This document shows positions 38,037 to 50,715 of a stretch of DNA of 64,000 nucleotides, one piece after another (position 1 is the stretch's first letter; every line of letters starts with the position of its first letter). This stretch comes from Siphonodentalium dalli (lineage: Eukaryota; Mollusca; Scaphopoda; Gadilida; Siphonodentaliidae): the NCBI GenBank assembly GCA_032622095.1, contig CP136061.1:23128991-23192990 (forward strand). The letters are read 5' to 3'. The position numbers and the translations under genes were made by a program. The notes under the pieces were generated by a model. That model was not told where the DNA came from and did no database searches. It saw only the letters and a program-made list of their open reading frames with translations.

Positions 38037-40480
38037 GGGATTTATGACTTTTTCGAAGGATTTATGGTTCTAACCCAGAGATTCATGAATACAACTCAGG
38101 GATTTATGACTTTTTCGAAGGATTTATGGTTCTAACCCAGAGATTCATGAATACAACTCAGGGATTTATAACTTTTTCGAAGGATTTGTGGCTCTAACCC
38201 AGAGATTCATGATTACAACTCAGGGATTTATGACTTTTTCGAAGGATTTGTGGCTCTAACCCAGAGATTCATGAATACAACTCAGGGATTTATGACTTTT
38301 CGAAGGATTTATGGCTCAAACCCAGAGATTCATGACTACAACTCAGGGATTTATGACTTTTTCGAAGGATTTAAGGTTCTAACCCAGAGATTCACGAATA
38401 GAACTCAGGGATTTATGACTTTTTTGAAGGATTTATGGTTCTAACCCAGAGATTCATGAATAGAACTCAGGGATTTATGACTTTTTCGAAGGATTTATGG
38501 TTCTAACCCAGAGATTCATGAATAGAACTCAGGGATTTATGACTTTTTCGAAGGATTTATGGCTTTAACCCCGAGATTCATGACTACAACTCAGGGATTT
38601 ATGACTTTTTCGAAGGATTTATGGTTCTAACCCAGAGATTCATGAATACAACTCAGGGATTTATGACTTTTTCGATTGATTTATGGTTCTAACCCAGAGA
38701 TTCATGAATACAACTCAGGGATTTATGACTTTTTCGAAGGATTTGTGGCTCTAACCCAGAGATTCATGATTACAACTCAGGGATTTATGACTTTTTCGAA
38801 GGATTTGTGACTCTAACCCAGAGATTCATGAATACAACTCAGGGATTTATGACTTTTTCGAAGGATTTGTGGCTCTAACCCAGAGATTCATGATTACAAC
38901 TCAGGGATTTATGACTTTTTCGAAGGATTTGTGGCTCTAACCCAGAGATTCATGAATACAACGCAGGGATTTATGACTTTTTCGAAGGATTTGTGGCTCT
39001 AACCCAGAGATTCGTGAATACAACGCAAGGATTTATGACCTTTTCGAAGGATTTATGGCTCTAACCCCGAGATTCATGACTACAACTCAGGGATTTATGA
39101 CTTTTTCGAAGGATTTATGGTTCTAACCCAGAGATTCATGAATAGAACTCAGGGATTTATGACTTTTTCGAAGGATTTATGGTTCTAACCCAGAGATTCA
39201 TGAATAGAACTCAGGGATTTATGACTTTTTCGAAGGATTTATGGTTCTAACCCAGAGATTCATGAATAGAACTCAGGGATTTATGACTTTTTCGAAGGAT
39301 TTATGGCTTTAACCCCGAGATTCTTGACTACAACTCAGGGATTTATGACTTTTTCGAAGGATTTATGGTTCTAACCCAGAGATTCATGAATACAACTCAG
39401 GGATTTATGACTTTTTCGAAGGATTTGTGGCTCTAACCCAGAGATTCATGAATACAACGCAGGGATTTATGACTTTTTCGAAGGATTTATGGCTCTAACC
39501 CAGAGATTCATGAATACAACGCAAGGATTTATGACTTTTTCGAAGGATTTATGGCTCAAACCCCGAGATTCATGACTACAACTCAGGGATTTATGACTTT
39601 TTTGAAGGATAAATGGTTCTAACCCAGAGATTCACGAATAGAACTCAGGGATTTATGACTTTTTCGAAGGATTTATGGTTCTAACCCAGAGATTCATGAA
39701 TAGAACTCAGGGATTTATGACTTTTTCGAAGGATTTATGGTTCTAACCCAGAGATTCATGAATAGAACTCAGGGATTTATGACTTTTTCGAAGGATTTAT
39801 GGCTTTAACTCCGAGATTCATGACTACAACTCAGGGATTTATGACTTTTTCGAAGGATTTATGGTTCTAACCCAGAGATTCATGAATACAACTCAGGGAT
39901 TTATGACTTTTTCGAAGGATTTGTGGCTCTAACCCAGAGATTCATGATTACAACTCAGGGATTTATGACTTTTTCGAAGGATTTGTGGCTCTAACCCAGA
40001 GATTCATGAATACAACGCAAGGATTTATGACCTTTTCGAAGGATTTATGGCTCTAACCCCAAGATTCATGACTACAACTCAGGTATTTATGACTTTTTCG
40101 AAGGATTTATGGTTCTAACCCAGAGATTCATGAATAGAACTCAGGGATTTATGACTTTTTCGAAGGATTTATGGTTCTAACCCAGAGATTCATGAATAGA
40201 ACTCAGGGATTTATGACTTTTTCGAAGGATTTATGGTTCTAACCCAGAGATTCATGAATAGAACTCAGGGATTTATGACTTTTTCGAAGGATTTATGGCT
40301 TTAACCCCGAGATTCATGACTACAACTCAGGGATTTATGACTTTTTCGAAGGATTTATGGTTCTAACCCAGAGATTCATGAATACAACTTAGGGATTTAT
40401 GACTTTTTCGAAGGATTTATGGTTCTAACCCAGAGATTCATGAATACAACTCAGGGATTTATGACTTTTTCGAAGGATTT
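38037..40480 (+). repeat. 2.4-kb block with AAATGG mark, copy 1 of 3
   Basis: Homologous to 43,367-45,810 (offset 5,330) and 54,958-57,401 (offset 16,921). Marks are the K monomer (38245) with AACCCAGAG partner and GATTTAAGG, TTCTTGACTAC (about 39,322), AAGGATAAATGG (about 39,607) and TAACTCCGAG. It differs from copy 2 by AGGTATTTATG near 40,085. Confidence 0.85.
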
Positions 40481-42396
40481 ATGGCTCAAACCCCGAGATT
40501 CATGACTACAACTCAGGGATTTATGACTTTTTTGAAGGATTTATGGTTCTAACCCAGAGATTCACGAATAGAACTCAGGGATTTATGACTTTTTCGAAGG
40601 ATTTATGGTTCTAACCCAGAGATTCATGAATAGAACTCAGGGATTTATGACTTTTTCGAAGGATTTATGGTTCTAACCCAGAGATTCATGAATAGAACTC
40701 AGGGATTTATGACTTTTTCGAAGGATTTATTGCTTTAACCCCGAGATTCATGACTACAACTCAGGGATTTATGACTTTTTCGAAGGATTTATGGTTCTAA
40801 CCCAGAGATTCATGAATACAACTCAGGGATTTATGACTTTTTCGAAGGATTTATGGTTCTAACCCAGAGATTCATGAATAGAACTCAGGGATTTATGACT
40901 TTTTCGAAGGATTTATGGTTCTAACCCAGAGATTCATGAATAGAACTCAGGGATTTATGACTTTTTCGAAGGATTTATGGTTCTAACCCTGAGATTCATG
41001 AATAGAACTCAGGGATTTATGAATTTTTCGAAGGATTTATGGTTCTAACCCAGAGATTCATGAATAGAACTCAGGGATTTATGACTTTTTCGAAGGATTT
41101 ATGGCTTTAACCCCGAGATTCATGATTACAACTCAGGGATTTATGACTTTTTCTAAGGATTTATGGTTCTAACCCAGAGATTCATGAATACAACTCAGGG
41201 ATTTATGACTTTTTCGAAGGATTTATGGTTCTAACCCAGAGATTCATGAATACAACTCAGGGATTTATGACTTTTTCGAAGGATTTGTGGCTCTAACCCA
41301 GAGATTCATGATTACAACTCAGGGATTTATGACTTTTTCGAAGGATTTGGGGCTCTAACCCAGAGATTCATGAATACAACTCAGGGATTTATGACTTTTC
41401 GAAGGATTTATGGCTCAAACGTCGAGATTCATGAATACAACTCAGGGATTTATGACTTTTTCGAAGGATTTATGGTTCTAACCCAGAGATTCACGAATAG
41501 AACTCAGGGATTTATGACTTTTTCGAAGGATTTATGGTTCTAACCCAGAGATTCATGAATAGAACTCAGGGATTTATGACTTTTTCGAAGGATTTATGGT
41601 TCTAACCCAGAGATTCATGAATAGAACTCAGGGATTTATGACTTTTTCGAAGGATTTATGGCTTTAACCCCGAGATTCATGACTACAACTCAGGGATTTA
41701 TGACTTTTTCGAAGGATTTATGGTTCTAACCCAGAGATTCATGAATACAACTCAGGGATTTATGACTTTTTCGAAGGATTTGTGGCTCTAACCCAGAGAT
41801 TCATTATTACAACTCAGGGATTTATGACTTTTTCGAAGGATTTGTGGCTCTAACCCAGAGATTCATGAATACAACGCAGGGATTTATGACTTTTTCGAAG
41901 GATTTGTGGCTCTAACCCAGAGATTCATGAATACAACGCAAGGATTTATGACATTTTCGAAGGATTTATGGCTCTAACCCCGAGATTCATGACTACAACT
42001 CAGGGATTTATGACTTTTTCGAAGGATTTATGGTTCTAACCCAGAGATTCATGAATAGAACTCAGGGATTTATGACTTTTTCGAAGGATTTATGGTTCTA
42101 ACCCAGAGATTAATGAATAGAACTCAGGGATTTATGACTTTTTCGAAGGATTTATGGTTCTAACCCAGAGATTCATGAATACAACGCAGGGATTTATGAC
42201 TTTTTCGAAGGATTTGTGGCTCTAACCCAGAGATTCGTGAATACAACGCAAGGATTTATGACCTTTTCGAAGGATTTATGGCTCTAACCCCGAGATTCAT
42301 GACTACAACTCAGGGATTTATGACTTTTTCGAAGGATTTATGGTTCTAACCCAGAGATTCATGAATAGAACTCAGGGATTTATGACTTTTTCGAAG
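39620..42396 (+). repeat. 2.8-kb block, copy 2 of 3
   Basis: It carries the same marks as 33670-36446: TAACTCCGAG at 39,806, TTATTGCTTT at 40,730 and GATTTGGGGCTC at 41,344. At its right edge one A monomer is missing before a GGCTTTTACCCC monomer. Confidence 0.82.
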
Positions 42397-43366
42397 GATT
42401 TATGGCTTTTACCCCGAGATTCATGACTACAACTCAGGGATTTATGACTTTTTCGAAGGATTTATGGTTCTAACCCAGAGATTCATGAATACAACTCAGG
42501 GATTTATGACTTTTTCGAAGGATTTGTGGCTCTAACCCAGAGATTCATGAATACAACGCAGGGATTTATGACTTTTTCGAAGGATTTATGGCTCTAACCC
42601 AGAGATTCATGAATACAACGCAAGGATTTATGACTTTTTCGAAGGATTTATGGCTCAAACCCCGAGATTCATGACTACAACTCAGGGATTTATGACTTTT
42701 TTGAAGGATTTATGGTTCTAACCCAGAGATTCACGAATAGAACTCAGGGATTTATGACTTTTTCGAAGGATTTATGGTTCTAACCCAGAGATTCATGAAT
42801 AGAACTCAGGGATTTATGACTTTTTCGAAGGATTTATGGTTCTAACCCAGAGATTCATGAATAGAACTCAGGGATTTATGACCTTTTCGAAGGATTTATG
42901 GCTCTAACCCCAAGATTCATGACTACAACTCAGGGATTTATGACTTTTTCGAAGGATTTATGGTTCTAACCCAGAGATTCATGAATAGAACTCAGGGATT
43001 TATGACTTTTTCGATGGATTTATGGTTCTAACCCAGAGATTCATGAATAGAACTCAGGGATTTATGACTTTTTCGAAGGATTTATGGTTCTAACCCAGAG
43101 ATTCATGAATAGAACTCAGGGATTTATGACTTTTTCGAAGGATTTATGGCTTTAACCCCGAGATTCATGACTACAACTCAGGGATTTATGACTTTTTCGA
43201 AGGATTTATGGTTCTAACCCAGAGATTCATGAATACAACTCAGGGATTTATGACTTTTTCGAAGGATTTATGGTTCTAACCCAGAGATTCATGAATACAA
43301 CTCAGGGATTTATGACTTTTTCGAAGGATTTGTGGCTCTAACCCAGAGATTCATGATTACAACTCA

Positions 43367-45810
43367 GGTATTTATGACTTTTTCGAAGGATTTATGGTTC
43401 TAACCCAGAGATTCATGAATACAACTCAGGGATTTATGACTTTTTCGAAGGATTTATGGTTCTAACCCAGAGATTCATGAATACAACTCAGGGATTTATA
43501 ACTTTTTCGAAGGATTTGTGGCTCTAACCCAGAGATTCATGATTACAACTCAGGGATTTATGACTTTTTCGAAGGATTTGTGGCTCTAACCCAGAGATTC
43601 ATGAATACAACTCAGGGATTTATGACTTTTCGAAGGATTTATGGCTCAAACCCAGAGATTCATGACTACAACTCAGGGATTTATGACTTTTTCGAAGGAT
43701 TTAAGGTTCTAACCCAGAGATTCACGAATAGAACTCAGGGATTTATGACTTTTTTGAAGGATTTATGGTTCTAACCCAGAGATTCATGAATAGAACTCAG
43801 GGATTTATGACTTTTTCGAAGGATTTATGGTTCTAACCCAGAGATTCATGAATAGAACTCAGGGATTTATGACTTTTTCGAAGGATTTATGGCTTTAACC
43901 CCGAGATTCATGACTACAACTCAGGGATTTATGACTTTTTCGAAGGATTTATGGTTCTAACCCAGAGATTCATGAATACAACTCAGGGATTTATGACTTT
44001 TTCGATTGATTTATGGTTCTAACCCAGAGATTCATGAATACAACTCAGGGATTTATGACTTTTTCGAAGGATTTGTGGCTCTAACCCAGAGATTCATGAT
44101 TACAACTCAGGGATTTATGACTTTTTCGAAGGATTTGTGACTCTAACCCAGAGATTCATGAATACAACTCAGGGATTTATGACTTTTTCGAAGGATTTGT
44201 GGCTCTAACCCAGAGATTCATGATTACAACTCAGGGATTTATGACTTTTTCGAAGGATTTGTGGCTCTAACCCAGAGATTCATGAATACAACGCAGGGAT
44301 TTATGACTTTTTCGAAGGATTTGTGGCTCTAACCCAGAGATTCGTGAATACAACGCAAGGATTTATGACCTTTTCGAAGGATTTATGGCTCTAACCCCGA
44401 GATTCATGACTACAACTCAGGGATTTATGACTTTTTCGAAGGATTTATGGTTCTAACCCAGAGATTCATGAATAGAACTCAGGGATTTATGACTTTTTCG
44501 AAGGATTTATGGTTCTAACCCAGAGATTCATGAATAGAACTCAGGGATTTATGACTTTTTCGAAGGATTTATGGTTCTAACCCAGAGATTCATGAATAGA
44601 ACTCAGGGATTTATGACTTTTTCGAAGGATTTATGGCTTTAACCCCGAGATTCTTGACTACAACTCAGGGATTTATGACTTTTTCGAAGGATTTATGGTT
44701 CTAACCCAGAGATTCATGAATACAACTCAGGGATTTATGACTTTTTCGAAGGATTTGTGGCTCTAACCCAGAGATTCATGAATACAACGCAGGGATTTAT
44801 GACTTTTTCGAAGGATTTATGGCTCTAACCCAGAGATTCATGAATACAACGCAAGGATTTATGACTTTTTCGAAGGATTTATGGCTCAAACCCCGAGATT
44901 CATGACTACAACTCAGGGATTTATGACTTTTTTGAAGGATAAATGGTTCTAACCCAGAGATTCACGAATAGAACTCAGGGATTTATGACTTTTTCGAAGG
45001 ATTTATGGTTCTAACCCAGAGATTCATGAATAGAACTCAGGGATTTATGACTTTTTCGAAGGATTTATGGTTCTAACCCAGAGATTCATGAATAGAACTC
45101 AGGGATTTATGACTTTTTCGAAGGATTTATGGCTTTAACTCCGAGATTCATGACTACAACTCAGGGATTTATGACTTTTTCGAAGGATTTATGGTTCTAA
45201 CCCAGAGATTCATGAATACAACTCAGGGATTTATGACTTTTTCGAAGGATTTGTGGCTCTAACCCAGAGATTCATGATTACAACTCAGGGATTTATGACT
45301 TTTTCGAAGGATTTGTGGCTCTAACCCAGAGATTCATGAATACAACGCAAGGATTTATGACCTTTTCGAAGGATTTATGGCTCTAACCCCAAGATTCATG
45401 ACTACAACTCAGGGATTTATGACTTTTTCGAAGGATTTATGGTTCTAACCCAGAGATTCATGAATAGAACTCAGGGATTTATGACTTTTTCGAAGGATTT
45501 ATGGTTCTAACCCAGAGATTCATGAATAGAACTCAGGGATTTATGACTTTTTCGAAGGATTTATGGTTCTAACCCAGAGATTCATGAATAGAACTCAGGG
45601 ATTTATGACTTTTTCGAAGGATTTATGGCTTTAACCCCGAGATTCATGACTACAACTCAGGGATTTATGACTTTTTCGAAGGATTTATGGTTCTAACCCA
45701 GAGATTCATGAATACAACTTAGGGATTTATGACTTTTTCGAAGGATTTATGGTTCTAACCCAGAGATTCATGAATACAACTCAGGGATTTATGACTTTTT
45801 CGAAGGATTT
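43367..45810 (+). repeat. 2.4-kb block with AAATGG mark, copy 2 of 3
   Basis: Same marks as copy 1: K at 43575, TTCTTGACTAC near 44,652 and AAGGATAAATGG near 44,937. Homology to 54,958 onward (offset 11,591) continues past this block to about 47 kb, including TTATTACTTTTTTG and CGATTGATTT near 45,850-45,990. Confidence 0.85.
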
Positions 45811-46624
45811 GTTGCTCTAACCCAGAGATTCATGATTACAACTCAGGGATTTATTACTTTTTTGAAGGATTTGTGGCTCTAACCCAGAGATTCATGAATA
45901 CAACGCAAGGATTTATGACCTTTTCGAAGGATTTATGGCTCTAACCCCAAGATTCATGACTACAACTCAGGGATTTATGACTTTTTCGATTGATTTATGG
46001 TTCTAACCCAGAGATTCATGAATAGAACTCAGGGATTTATGACTTTTTCGAAGGATTTGTGGCTCTAACCCAGAGATTCATTATTACAACTCAGGGATTT
46101 ATGACTTTTTCGAAGGATTTGTGACTCTAACCCAGAGATTCATGAATACAACTCAGGGATTTATGACTTTTTCGAAGGATTTGTGGCTCTAACCCAGAGA
46201 TTCATGATTACAACTCAGGGATTTATGACTTTTTCGAAGGATTTGTGGCTCTAACCCAGAGATTCATGAATACAACGCAGGGATTTATGACTTTTTCGAA
46301 GGATTTGTGGCTCTAACCCAGAGATTCGTGAATACAACGCAAGGATTTATGACCTTTTCGAAGGATTTATGGCTCTAACCCCGAGATTCATGACTACAAC
46401 TCAGGGATTTATGACTTTTTCGAAGGATTTATGGTTCTAACCCAGAGATTCATGAATAGAACTCAGGGATTTATGACTTTTTCGAAGGATTTATGGTTCT
46501 AACCCAGAGATTCATGAATAGAACTCAGGGATTTATGACTTTTTCGAAGGATTTATGGTTCTAACCCAGAGATTCATGAATAGAACTCAGGGATTTATGA
46601 CTTTTTCGAAGGATTTATGGCTTT

Positions 46625-48290
46625 AACCCCGAGATTCATGACTACAACTCAGGGATTTATGACTTTTTCGAAGGATTTATGGTTCTAACCCAGAGATTCA
46701 TGAATACAACTCAGGGATTTATGACTTTTTCGAAGGATTTGTGGCTCTAACCCAGAGATTCATGAATACAACGCAGGGATTTATGACTTTTTCGAAGGAT
46801 TTATGGCTCTAACCCAGAGATTCATGAATACAACGCAAGGATTTATGACTTTTTCGAAGGATTTATGGCTCAAACCCCGAGATTCATGACTACAACTCAG
46901 GGATTTATGACTTTTTTGAAGGATTTATGGTTCTAACCCAGAGATTCACGAATAGAACTCAGGGATTTATGACTTTTTCGAAGGATTTATGGTTCTAACC
47001 CAGAGATTCATGAATAGAACTCAGGGATTTATGACTTTTTCGAAGGATTTATGGTTCTAACCCAGAGATTCATGAATAGAACTCAGGGATTTATGACTTT
47101 TTCGAAGGATTTATGGCTTTAACTCCGAGATTCATGACTACAACTCAGGGATTTATGACTTTTTCGAAGGATTTATGGTTCTAACCCAGAGATTCATGAA
47201 TACAACTCAGGGATTTATGACTTTTTCGAAGGATTTGTGGCTCTAACCCAGAGATTCATGATTACAACTCAGGGATTTATGACTTTTTCGAAGGATTTGT
47301 GGCTCTAACCCAGAGATTCATGAATACAACGCAAGGATTTATGACCTTTTCGAAGGATTTATGGCTCTAACCCCAAGATTCATGACTACAACTCAGGGAT
47401 TTATGACTTTTTCGAAGGATTTATGGTTCTAACCCAGAGATTCATGAATAGAACTCAGGGATTTATGACTTTTTCGAAGGATTTATGGTTCTAACCCAGA
47501 GATTCATGAATAGAACTCAGGGATTTATGACTTTTTCGAAGGATTTATGGTTCTAACCCAGAGATTCATGAATAGAACTCAGGGATTTATGACTTTTTCG
47601 AAGGATTTATGGCTTTAACTCCGAGATTCATGACTACAACTCAGGGATTTATGACTTTTTCGAAGGATTTATGGTTCTAACCCAGAGATTCATGAATACA
47701 ACTCAGGGATTTATGACTTTTTCGAAGGATTTGTGGCTCTAACCCAGAGATTCATGATTACAACTCAGGGATTTATGACTTTTTCGAAGGATTTGTGGCT
47801 CTAACCCAGAGATTCATGAATACAACGCAAGGATTTATGACCTTTTCGAAGGATTTATGGCTCTAACCCCAAGATTCATGACTACAACTCAGGGATTTAT
47901 GACTTTTTCGAAGGATTTATGGTTCTAACCCAGAGATTCATGAATAGAACTCAGGGATTTATGACTTTTTCGAAGGATTTATGGTTCTAACCCAGAGATT
48001 CATGAATAGAACTCAGGGATTTATGACTTTTTCGAAGGATTTATGGTTCTAACCCAGAGATTCATGAATAGAACTCAGGGATTTATGACTTTTTCGAAGG
48101 ATTTATGGCTTTAACCCCGAGATTCATGACTACAACTCAGGGATTTATGACTTTTTCGAAGGATTTATGGTTCTAACCCAGAGATTCATGAATACAACTT
48201 AGGGATTTATGACTTTTTCGAAGGATTTATGGTTCTAACCCAGAGATTCATGAATACAACTCAGGGATTTATGACTTTTTCGAAGGATTT
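46625..48290 (+). repeat. Region with an eight-monomer duplication (496 bp)
   Basis: The TAACTCCGAG variant of the C monomer occurs at 47,120 and again at 47,616, 496 bp (8 x 62) apart, with H, J-like, M-like, A, A, A between. The homologous region at 57.4-59.4 kb has only one such C monomer (58,713). Accordingly the TTTGTTGCTC marks are 2,480 bp apart here (45,811 to 48,291) but 1,984 bp apart there (57,402 to 59,386). Confidence 0.83.
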
Positions 48291-49877
48291 GTTGCTCTAA
48301 CCCAGAGATTCATGATTACAACTCAGGGATTTATTACTTTTTTGAAGGATTTGTGGCTCTAACCCAGAGATTCATGAATACAACGCAAGGATTTATGACT
48401 TTTTCGAAGGATTTATGGCTCAAACCCCGAGATTCATGACTACAACTCAGGGATTTATGACTTTTTTGAAGGATTTATGGTTCTAACCCAGAGATTCACG
48501 AATAGAACTCAGGGATTTATGACTTTTTCGAAGGATTTATGGTTCTAACCCAGAGATTCATGAATAGAACTCAGGGATTTATGACTTTTTCGAAGGATTT
48601 ATGGTTCTAACCCAGAGATTCATGAATAGAACTCAGGGATTTATGACTTTTTCGAAGGATTTATTGCTTTAACCCCGAGATTCATGACTACAACTCAGGG
48701 ATTTATGACTTTTTCGAAGGATTTATGGTTCTAACCCAGAGATTCATGAATACAACTCAGGGATTTATGACTTTTTCGAAGGATTTATGGTTCTAACCCA
48801 GAGATTCATGAATAGAACTCAGGGATTTATGACTTTTTCGAAGGATTTATGGTTCTAACCCAGAGATTCATGAATAGAACTCAGGGATTTATGACTTTTT
48901 CGAAGGATTTATGGTTCTAACCCTGAGATTCATGAATAGAACTCAGGGATTTATGAATTTTTCGAAGGATTTATGGTTCTAACCCAGAGATTCATGAATA
49001 GAACTCAGGGATTTATGACTTTTTCGAAGGATTTATGGCTTTAACCCCGAGATTCATGATTACAACTCAGGGATTTATGACTTTTTCGAAGGATTTATGG
49101 TTCTAACCCAGAGATTCATGAATACAACTCAGGGATTTATGACTTTTTCGAAGGATTTATGGTTCTAACCCAGAGATTCATGAATACAACTCAGGGATTT
49201 ATGACTTTTTCGAAGGATTTGTGGCTCTAACCCAGAGATTCATGATTACAACTCAGGGATTTATGACTTTTTCGAAGGATTTGTGGCTCTAACCCAGAGA
49301 TTCATGAATACAACTCAGGGATTTATGACTTTTCGAAGGATTTATGGCTCAAACGTCGAGATTCATGAATACAACTCAGGGATTTATGACTTTTTCGAAG
49401 GATTTATGGTTCTAACCCAGAGATTCACGAATAGAACTCAGGGATTTATGACTTTTTCGAAGGATTTATGGTTCTAACCCAGAGATTCATGAATAGAACT
49501 CAGGGATTTATGACTTTTTCGAAGGATTTATGGTTCTAACCCAGAGATTCATGAATAGAACTCAGGGATTTATGACTTTTTCGAAGGATTTATGGCTTTA
49601 ACCCCGAGATTCATGACTACAACTCAGGGATTTATGACTTTTTCGAAGGATTTATGGTTCTAACCCAGAGATTCATGAATACAACTCAGGGATTTATGAC
49701 TTTTTCGAAGGATTTGTGGCTCTAACCCAGAGATTCATTATTACAACTCAGGGATTTATGACTTTTTCGAAGGATTTGTGGCTCTAACCCAGAGATTCAT
49801 GAATACAACGCAGGGATTTATGACTTTTTCGAAGGATTTGTGGCTCTAACCCAGAGATTCATGAATACAACGCAAGG
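48291..49877 (+). repeat. Higher-order unit with AACGTCGAG partner and normal K
   Basis: Contains TTATTGCTTT (48,664), ACCCTGAG with ATGAATTTTTCG (near 48,920-48,960), and a K monomer at 49278 with GTGGCTC followed by AACGTCGAG. The other three AACGTCGAG copies have GATTTGGGG in K, so this copy represents the state before the GTG-to-GGG change, or a back exchange. Confidence 0.78.
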
Positions 49878-50715
49878 ATTTATGACATTTTCGAAGGATT
49901 TATGGCTCTAACCCCGAGATTCATGACTACAACTCAGGGATTTATGACTTTTTCGAAGGATTTATGGTTCTAACCCAGAGATTCATGAATAGAACTCAGG
50001 GATTTATGACTTTTTCGAAGGATTTATGGTTCTAACCCAGAGATTAATGAATAGAACTCAGGGATTTTTGACTTTTTCGAAGGATTTATGGTTCTAACCC
50101 AGAGATTCATGAATACAACGCAGGGATTTATGACTTTTTCGAAGGATTTGTGGCTCTAACCCAGAGATTCGTGAATACAACGCAAGGATTTATGACCTTT
50201 TCGAAGGATTTATGGCTCTAACCCCGAGATTCATGACTACAACTCAGGGATTTATGACTTTTTCGAAGGATTTATGGTTCTAACCCAGAGATTCATGAAT
50301 AGAACTCAGGGATTTATGACTTTTTCGAAGGATTTATGGTTCTAACCCAGAGATTCATGAATAGAACTCAGGGATTTATGACTTTTTCGAAGGATTTATG
50401 GCTTTAACCCCGAGATTCATGACTACAACTCAGGGATTTATGACTTTTTCGAAGGATTTATGGTTCTAACCCAGAGATTCATGAATACAACTCAGGGATT
50501 TATGACTTTTTCGAAGGATTTGTGGCTCTAACCCAGAGATTCATGAATACAACGCAGGGATTTATGACTTTTTCGAAGGATTTATGGCTCTAACCCAGAG
50601 ATTCATGAATACAACGCAAGGATTTATGACTTTTTCGAAGGATTTATGGCTCAAACCCCGAGATTCATGACTACAACTCAGGGATTTATGACTTTTTTGA
50701 AGGATTTATGGTTCT

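Larger units (their letters stand above)
32832..40480 (+). repeat. Long-range duplicated block of about 7.5 kb, copy 1
   Basis: Matches 49,878-57,401. The offset is 17,046 up to the extra A at 35,145-35,207, then 17,045 to about 36,570, then 16,921 after two monomers absent from the other copy. Very rare marks confirm it: CTAATCCAGAG with TTCATTAATAG (near 36,957), GATTTTTGACC (about 37,171), AACACAGAG with CGCAATGAATT (near 37,700), GGTTTTAACCC and GACCACAAC (near 38,027). Confidence 0.85.
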
